NCBI RefSeq assembly: GCF_965661665.1
Contig: NZ_CBFIEO010000030.1
Span: 1 to 11,068 of the forward strand
From: Cognatiyoonia sp965661665
Lineage (GTDB): Bacteria > Pseudomonadota > Alphaproteobacteria > Rhodobacterales > Rhodobacteraceae
Direction of reading: 5' to 3'
DNA: 11,068 bases
Each line of letters starts with the position of its first letter. Position 1 is the first letter of the stretch. Shown here one piece after another: positions 6,698-11,068 of the stretch. Under the pieces are notes generated by a model. The model saw only the letters and a list, made by a program, of their open reading frames with translations, was not told where the DNA came from and ran no database searches. Both the position numbers and the translations under genes were made by a program.

Positions 6698-8209
6698 ATG
6701 GAAGTCTTTTCTTTAATTACCGATGGCGTGCTCACGGCTGTTCAACCGGTGAATTTGATGCTGATCATCATCGGCGTGACAGTTGGTTTGTTTATCGGCG
6801 CGATGCCCGGATTGGGGTCCGTCAACGGCGTGGCGATTTTGCTGCCTGTTACGTTTCTAGTCCCGCCTACGGGAGCGATCATTTTTCTGGCAGCTATTTA
6901 TTATGGCGCGATGTATGGAGGGGCGATCTCGTCGGTGGCACTGGGCATCCCAGGGGCTTCGACTGCGGTGGCCACCACTTTTGACGGGCGCCCATTGGCC
7001 CTTCAGGGTCGCGCAAGCCTTGCCTTGGTCACTGCGGCACTTGCCTCTTTTGTAGGGGGGACAGTTGCGACAGTGTTTTTTAGCCTTTTCGCGCCGCTTC
7101 TGGCCGATGTGGCGCTATCTTTTGGACCGCCTGAAATCTTTGCCCTGATGTTGTTAGCCTTTGCCACTTTCGTTGGCCTTGGCGGTGATGACATTCCCAA
7201 GACTATCTTTTCAATCTGCTTGGGCCTTGTTCTGGCAGCGGTTGGGTTTGACACGATCTCTGGCGAACCCCGCCTCGTTTTGTTTGACATTCAAGGGTTT
7301 ATGCGCGGCATCGGGTTCATTGTGCTAGCGATCGGTGTCTATGGAATCGGTGAGATGCTCTGGACGATTGAACAAACACGCGGTGAAGTGACCACCACAA
7401 ACCCCAAGATGACCGCCAAGGGGTTAGCCGCGGACACCAAAGAGGCGGTGCAACGGGGGTGGAAAGGCACATGGATCGGGTCGCTTCTTGGTTTTTTTGT
7501 GGGGGTTCTGCCTGCCGCTGGCGCCACGCCTGGGTCCTTGATGGCGTATGGCGTGGCCAAGATGACATCGCGCACCCCCGAGGAATACGGACGAGGTTCA
7601 CCCGACGGCGTGGCTGCACCCGAGGCTGCGAATAATTCGGCCTCTACAGGATCAATGCTGCCGATGTTGACCCTTGGCATTCCAGGCTCTCCGACAACGG
7701 CAATTTTGCTGGGTGGGATGGTGATGTGGGGCCTGACCCCCGGACCGCGCCTGTTCATCGACGAAAGCGAATTTGTCTGGGGCTTAATTGGGTCATTCTA
7801 TATCTCAAATCTTGTCGCCGTTCTGATCAACCTTGCATTCATTCCGCTGTTCATTTGGATGTTGCGCATGCCTTTTACCATTCTTGCGCCGCTGATTTTT
7901 GTGCTTTCCATCGTGGGCGGCTTTGCGGCATCACGCAGCATGCACGATCTTTGGCTGATCGTGATCTTCGGGATCGCCGCTTTTTTCATGCGCAAGTTTG
8001 ACTACCCGCTTGCACCTGCGGTTCTGGCAATCGTCCTTGGACCCATCGCAGAACCGACTCTGCGCCAGTCCTTGCTCCTGTCATCTGGCGATCCGATGAT
8101 ATTCTTTACACGGCCCATTGCCGCTCCGATCATGGTCATCGCGATCGTTCTGATCCTCTTGCCGGGCGTAAAGCTGTTGCGCCGCAAACGAGACGTAGCA
8201 ACAGATTGA
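6698..8209 (+). CDS. tctA: Tripartite tricarboxylate transporter large membrane subunit (TctA)
   Basis: This 503-residue, very hydrophobic protein is the expected length for TctA, the channel-forming subunit with about 10-12 membrane helices. Family signatures are clear: GAMPGLGSVNGVAILLP (34-50), YGAMYGGAISSVALGIPG (69-86), and in the second half LGIPGSPTTAILLGG (around 325-339) followed by GLTPGPRLF. The two GIPG segments reflect the internal duplication of the family. It would move the captured carboxylate across the inner membrane, driven by an ion gradient. AAGGA (6688-6692) lies five bases before the ATG. A 65-bp gap without an obvious terminator separates it from the acyl-CoA ligase, so transcription probably continues. 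Confidence 0.95.
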   Translation: MEVFSLITDGVLTAVQPVNLMLIIIGVTVGLFIGAMPGLGSVNGVAILLPVTFLVPPTGAIIFLAAIYYGAMYGGAISSVALGIPGASTAVATTFDGRPLALQGRASLALVTAALASFVGGTVATVFFSLFAPLLADVALSFGPPEIFALMLLAFATFVGLGGDDIPKTIFSICLGLVLAAVGFDTISGEPRLVLFDIQGFMRGIGFIVLAIGVYGIGEMLWTIEQTRGEVTTTNPKMTAKGLAADTKEAVQRGWKGTWIGSLLGFFVGVLPAAGATPGSLMAYGVAKMTSRTPEEYGRGSPDGVAAPEAANNSASTGSMLPMLTLGIPGSPTTAILLGGMVMWGLTPGPRLFIDESEFVWGLIGSFYISNLVAVLINLAFIPLFIWMLRMPFTILAPLIFVLSIVGGFAASRSMHDLWLIVIFGIAAFFMRKFDYPLAPAVLAIVLGPIAEPTLRQSLLLSSGDPMIFFTRPIAAPIMVIAIVLILLPGVKLLRRKRDVATD

Positions 8210-8274
8210 GCAATGCACTAATTCACCCTTAACGCTCTCTTCACACCAAATCACAACGATATGAAAGACACGCC

Positions 8275-9786
8275 ATGCGAAGACTTGCAGACCTGATCCA
8301 GCAGCACCCCGATGCCGCGAATGCCATAGGCGCGCCCGGCCGCGACTGGATGACTTACGGTGATCTAAAAGGGCTGACCCAAGAGGTCCGCAAATCTCTG
8401 CGCGGCGCTGGCATCGGCGCGTCTGATCGTGTGGCCATTGTTTTGCCAAACGGCCCCGAAATGGCCACAGCCTTTGTAACCGTGGCGCAATCTGCCACCA
8501 CGGCCCCTCTGAACTCTGCCTACAAAGAAGACGAATTCTCCTTCTATCTTGAAGACCTGAAAGCCCGCGCAATCATCGTGGAAGCCGGCTATGACGGGCC
8601 TGGACGTGCAGCGGCGGATCGTCTTGATATGACAGTGATCGAACTGACAACGACCCAGCCGGCGGGCAATTTCACCTTGTCCACGGATGTGACAGGCACT
8701 GCCGCCGACACAGTGCCCACGCCTGACGATGTTGCGCTGATTTTGCACACATCTGGCACAACGTCGCGTCCCAAGATTGTGCCGCTTTTGCAGTCCAACG
8801 TCGCAGCGTCGGCGCAAAACGTTGCTGCCTCGCTAGGTTTGACCGCAAATGATGTCTGCCTCAACGTGATGCCCCTGTTTCATATACATGGACTGATCGC
8901 AGCTGTCAGCGGGTCCTTGGCTGCGGGCGGATCAATCAGCTGTGCGCCTGGCTTTGATGCGCTGAAATTTTATGGCTGGCTGCAAGAGGTTGATCCGACG
9001 TGGTACACGGCAGTTCCAACCATGCACCAAGCCATTTTGGCCCGCGCGCCGCGCAACGCCGAGATCATCGAAAAGGCGCGCCTTCGGTTCCTGCGGTCCT
9101 CGTCGTCGTCCTTGCCCGGCCCTGTGATGACGCAACTAGCTGACACCTTTGGCGCGCCCGTGGTTGAGGCCTACGGCATGACAGAAGCAGCCCACCAGAT
9201 GTGTTGTAACCCGATTGAACCTGGCCGCCAGAAACCCGGTTTTGTTGGCCTGCCCGCCGGCCCCGAAGTACGCATCGCCCACGAGATTGAAAACCGGCTC
9301 ATTGATGGCGTGGGTGAAATTGTGATTTCTGGCCCCAATGTCACTCCGGGCTATGAAGCCAACCCAGAAGCCAACGAAAAGAATTTTTTTGAAGACGGCG
9401 GCAAGCGCTGGTTTCGCACGGGCGATCAGGGCATGTTTGACGAAGATGGCTTTCTGTCTCTGACAGGGCGCCTCAAGGAGATCATCAACCGTGGCGGTGA
9501 AAAGATCAGCCCGCTCGAAGTCGATGGTATACTGTCGGATCATCCCGCTGTCGGGCAATGCGTGACCTTCGCCGTCCCTCATGACAAGCTTGGCGAAGAT
9601 GTGGCCGCCGCAGTGGTCCTCAAGGAAGGCCAAGACGCGACCGACCGCGAGATCCGCGATTTCGCCAGCGAACGGCTTGCCTCGTTTAAAGTGCCGCGCA
9701 AAATCCTGATCCTCGATGAGATTCCAAAAGGTGCGACCGGCAAATTGCAACGTATCGGCCTCGCCGAGAAACTGGGCTTGGGGTAA
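8275..9786 (+). CDS. Acyl-CoA ligase of the oxalyl-CoA synthetase (AAE3/Pcs60) type
   Basis: This 503-residue ANL-superfamily enzyme shows all ligase motifs: P-loop HTSGTTSRPK (158-167), EAYGMTE (298-304), hinge GRLKEIINRGGEKISPLEVD (398-417) and catalytic Lys490 in ATGKLQR. Several stretches strongly recall plant AAE3 and yeast Pcs60, which make oxalyl-CoA from oxalate, ATP and CoA: HTSGTTSRPK, PLFHIHGL, TWYTAVPTMHQ, LRFLRSSSSSL and NRGGEKISPLEVD. This comparison is from memory, not a search. The residue after the P-loop Lys is Ile168 where Gly is usual. There is no carrier domain and no signal peptide, so it acts in the cytoplasm. It follows a carboxylate importer and precedes a PanE-like reductase by five bases, which fits activation of the imported acid. 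Other short acids or aromatic acids remain possible. GAAAG about seven bases before the ATG is a modest ribosome-binding site. Confidence 0.82.
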   Translation: MRRLADLIQQHPDAANAIGAPGRDWMTYGDLKGLTQEVRKSLRGAGIGASDRVAIVLPNGPEMATAFVTVAQSATTAPLNSAYKEDEFSFYLEDLKARAIIVEAGYDGPGRAAADRLDMTVIELTTTQPAGNFTLSTDVTGTAADTVPTPDDVALILHTSGTTSRPKIVPLLQSNVAASAQNVAASLGLTANDVCLNVMPLFHIHGLIAAVSGSLAAGGSISCAPGFDALKFYGWLQEVDPTWYTAVPTMHQAILARAPRNAEIIEKARLRFLRSSSSSLPGPVMTQLADTFGAPVVEAYGMTEAAHQMCCNPIEPGRQKPGFVGLPAGPEVRIAHEIENRLIDGVGEIVISGPNVTPGYEANPEANEKNFFEDGGKRWFRTGDQGMFDEDGFLSLTGRLKEIINRGGEKISPLEVDGILSDHPAVGQCVTFAVPHDKLGEDVAAAVVLKEGQDATDREIRDFASERLASFKVPRKILILDEIPKGATGKLQRIGLAEKLGLG

Positions 9787-9791
9787 GCGCC

Positions 9792-10772
9792 ATGAAGATT
9801 TGTATTTTTGGCGCAGGCGCAATTGGCGGATATGTGGGCGCTAAGCTGGCACAGGCTGGCGCAGACGTAAGCCTTGTGGCCCGTGGCCCTCACCTGAAGG
9901 CCATGAACGAAAACGGGCTGCGTCTGATCGAAGCAAGTGGCGAGACCACGGTGCAGGTGACTGCGTCGGACAATGCCTCCGATCTTGGACCTCAAGACTA
10001 TGTGATCGTCACACTCAAGGCCCATTCTGTTCCAGCCGTGGTGCCCCATATGCAACCTTTGATCGGTGAAAACACCACGATCGTGTCTGGTGTGAATGGT
10101 GTGCCGTGGTGGTATTTTCATAAAGTGGGGGGCGACCTGGAGGGTACGCGTTTGGAAACCGTTGATCCGGGCAATGCCCAATGGAACGGTTTTGGCCCTG
10201 ACCGCGTGCTGGGCTGCGTGGTTTATCCGGCGGCAGAAGTCATCGAACCGGGTGTCGTCAAACACACCGAAGGCAATCGATTTTCGCTGGGGGAACCTGA
10301 TGGGTCCAAATCCGAAAGGGCGATGGCCTTGTCCAAGGCTTTGTCTGCGGCAGGTTTGAAAGCGCCAGTGCGGCCAAAAATCCGCGATGAGATTTGGGTC
10401 AAACTCTGGGGGAACCTGTCGTTCAATCCCATCTCTGCGCTCACCCACGCCACGCTAGATGTGCTGTGCACCGATCCTGCCACCCGCGAGGTTGCGCGCA
10501 ACATGATGCTTGAGGCACAAACGATTGCCGAAAAACTGGGGGTGAAATTCCCGATTGACGTAGATCGTCGTATCCAAGGGGGCGCGGATGTCGGTGCGCA
10601 TCGGACATCTATGTTGCAGGACCTTGATCAAGGGCGGCCCATGGAAATCGACGCACTTGTGGGCTCGGTCAAAGAGCTCGGCCGCGTGACCGATACGCCA
10701 ACGCCAACTATCGATACTGTGCTCGCTCTTATGGCATTACGCGCAAAGACGGCCGGGCTATACGCGACCTGA
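9792..10772 (+). CDS. Ketopantoate reductase family enzyme (PanE/ApbA fold), candidate oxalyl-CoA reductase
   Basis: This is a 326-residue NAD(P)H-dependent reductase. Its N-terminal Rossmann domain has GAGAIGG (7-13) and TLKAHSVP (74-81). The C-terminal helical domain has KLWGNLSFNP (204-213), where Lys204 and the Asn residues align with the catalytic Lys and Asn of E. coli PanE, and RTSMLQDLDQGRPMEID (271-287), matching its substrate-binding Ser and Glu (Ser273, Glu285). Catalysis is therefore likely intact. True ketopantoate reductase serves pantothenate synthesis, but this gene lies five bases after an acyl-CoA ligase and downstream of a transporter, which argues for a catabolic paralogue. 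In Methylobacterium extorquens a PanE paralogue, PanE2, reduces oxalyl-CoA to glyoxylate. The start is supported by GGGG overlapping the stop of the ligase gene. The alternative is a housekeeping PanE or a reductase of another 2-oxo acid. Confidence 0.85.
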   Translation: MKICIFGAGAIGGYVGAKLAQAGADVSLVARGPHLKAMNENGLRLIEASGETTVQVTASDNASDLGPQDYVIVTLKAHSVPAVVPHMQPLIGENTTIVSGVNGVPWWYFHKVGGDLEGTRLETVDPGNAQWNGFGPDRVLGCVVYPAAEVIEPGVVKHTEGNRFSLGEPDGSKSERAMALSKALSAAGLKAPVRPKIRDEIWVKLWGNLSFNPISALTHATLDVLCTDPATREVARNMMLEAQTIAEKLGVKFPIDVDRRIQGGADVGAHRTSMLQDLDQGRPMEIDALVGSVKELGRVTDTPTPTIDTVLALMALRAKTAGLYAT

Positions 10773-10819
10773 ACGCGCGATAGTGCTGTTTCTTGAGACG
10801 CTCAAATGCGAGGGTTTTG

Positions 10820-10848
10820 GGCTGTGTTCCACCCCTTTGAACACGGCC
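10820..10848 (+). terminator. Stem-loop after the last gene of the transporter operon
   Basis: A ten-pair stem (GGCTGTGTTC with GAACACGGCC, including one G-T pair) encloses a nine-base loop, 47 bases past the stop. No T-run follows, so it may be a Rho-assisted end, an mRNA-stabilising hairpin, or part of the terminal repeat of the adjacent insertion sequence. A classic intrinsic terminator is not shown. Confidence 0.4.
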
Positions 10849-10940
10849 GGTAATCCCCCCCGTCTGACGTCAGCGCTTATGAGTCCAAATAGGGCAATTT
10901 GCTAAGAGAGTGTTCTTGGTTCCTCGTAACCACTGAGGCG

Positions 10941-11068
10941 TGGACGACGAGAAAGACACCGAAGAGAGCAGGCGAGAAGATCGTCAAAGACATCAAACGG
11001 ACTACGCGCAGAGACTCTTCATCCGAAGAGACGATCAGGGAAATCACAGAAAGTGTCCCGTCAGTCCG
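10941..11068 (+). pseudogene. Degraded N-terminus of an IS3-family transposase OrfA
   Basis: From 10941 the frame reads TTRKTPKRAGEKIVKDIKR, then SSSEETIRE, which closely recalls the start of IS3-family OrfA proteins (usually ...GEKIVKDIKRxTRK...SxEEKIRIVLxG). The expected ATG is replaced by TGG, and after EETIRE the conserved continuation is lost (ITESVPSV). Both suggest decay rather than an active gene. The window ends before the helix-turn-helix core, so length and orfB are unknown. The left end of the element may lie upstream, possibly at TGTTCC near 10825 (IS3 ends usually start with TG), but no matching right end is available to confirm it. Confidence 0.6.

Noticed and set aside
8210..8274. 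Possible terminator or separate promoter between tctA and the ligase gene
   Set aside because: I saw no stem-loop with T-run and no paired -35/-10 boxes in these 65 bases, so the genes are treated as one transcription unit.
9136..9822. A 228-codon minus-strand open frame inside the acyl-CoA ligase gene
   Set aside because: It lies fully antisense to a gene with complete ligase motifs, and its product shows no motif I recognise. High-GC coding DNA commonly gives such frames.
9579..10448. A 289-codon minus-strand open frame across the ligase/reductase junction
   Set aside because: It is antisense to two well-supported genes, with composition typical of a shadow frame (rich in Arg, His, Ser) and no recognisable domain.

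Overview
The window looks like chromosomal DNA from an alphaproteobacterium, most probably a marine Rhodobacterales/Roseobacter-type organism. This rests on protein family content (a Bug/TctC-TctB-TctA transporter, a two-domain Usp protein, a degraded IS3-type orfA), the moderate GC content and short intergenic gaps. No taxonomic marker gene is present, so the placement is an inference.

Layout. (1) Positions 1-3440, minus strand: four tightly linked genes. In transcription order they are a NeuD/PglD-like left-handed beta-helix acyltransferase, an AMP-forming ligase fused to a C-terminal acyl carrier domain, a membrane-anchored SGNH/DltD-like protein, and the N-terminus of a membrane protein cut by the window edge. 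Every junction is a 4-base start/stop overlap (ATGA, ATGA, GTGA), so they are almost certainly co-translated. (2) Positions 3441-4213: a spacer of about 770 bp with a good sigma70-type promoter reading left into region 1, two short unexplained reading frames (one per strand), and two 10-bp perfect palindromes upstream of region 3. (3) Positions 4214-10772, plus strand: universal stress protein, tripartite tricarboxylate transporter genes tctC-tctB-tctA, an acyl-CoA ligase of the oxalyl-CoA synthetase (AAE3/Pcs60) type, and a ketopantoate-reductase-family enzyme. (4) Positions 10773-11068: a hairpin, then the damaged start of an IS3-family transposase orfA that runs out of the window.

How the genes may work together. 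Region 1 has the part list of a Dlt-like surface-acylation machine: an activating ligase with its own carrier (DltA+DltC), an SGNH partner (DltD) and a possible MBOAT (DltB). The adenylation domain does not look amino-acid specific, so the cargo is probably an organic acid. Region 3 reads as an uptake-and-activation operon for a small carboxylate. A periplasmic binding protein and two membrane subunits import it, the ligase makes the CoA thioester, and the PanE-like enzyme reduces it. Because a PanE paralogue (PanE2) is the oxalyl-CoA reductase of Methylobacterium extorquens, and AAE3/Pcs60 are oxalyl-CoA synthetases, the most specific hypothesis is oxalate uptake and assimilation through oxalyl-CoA to glyoxylate. 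Neither system is proven by sequence alone.
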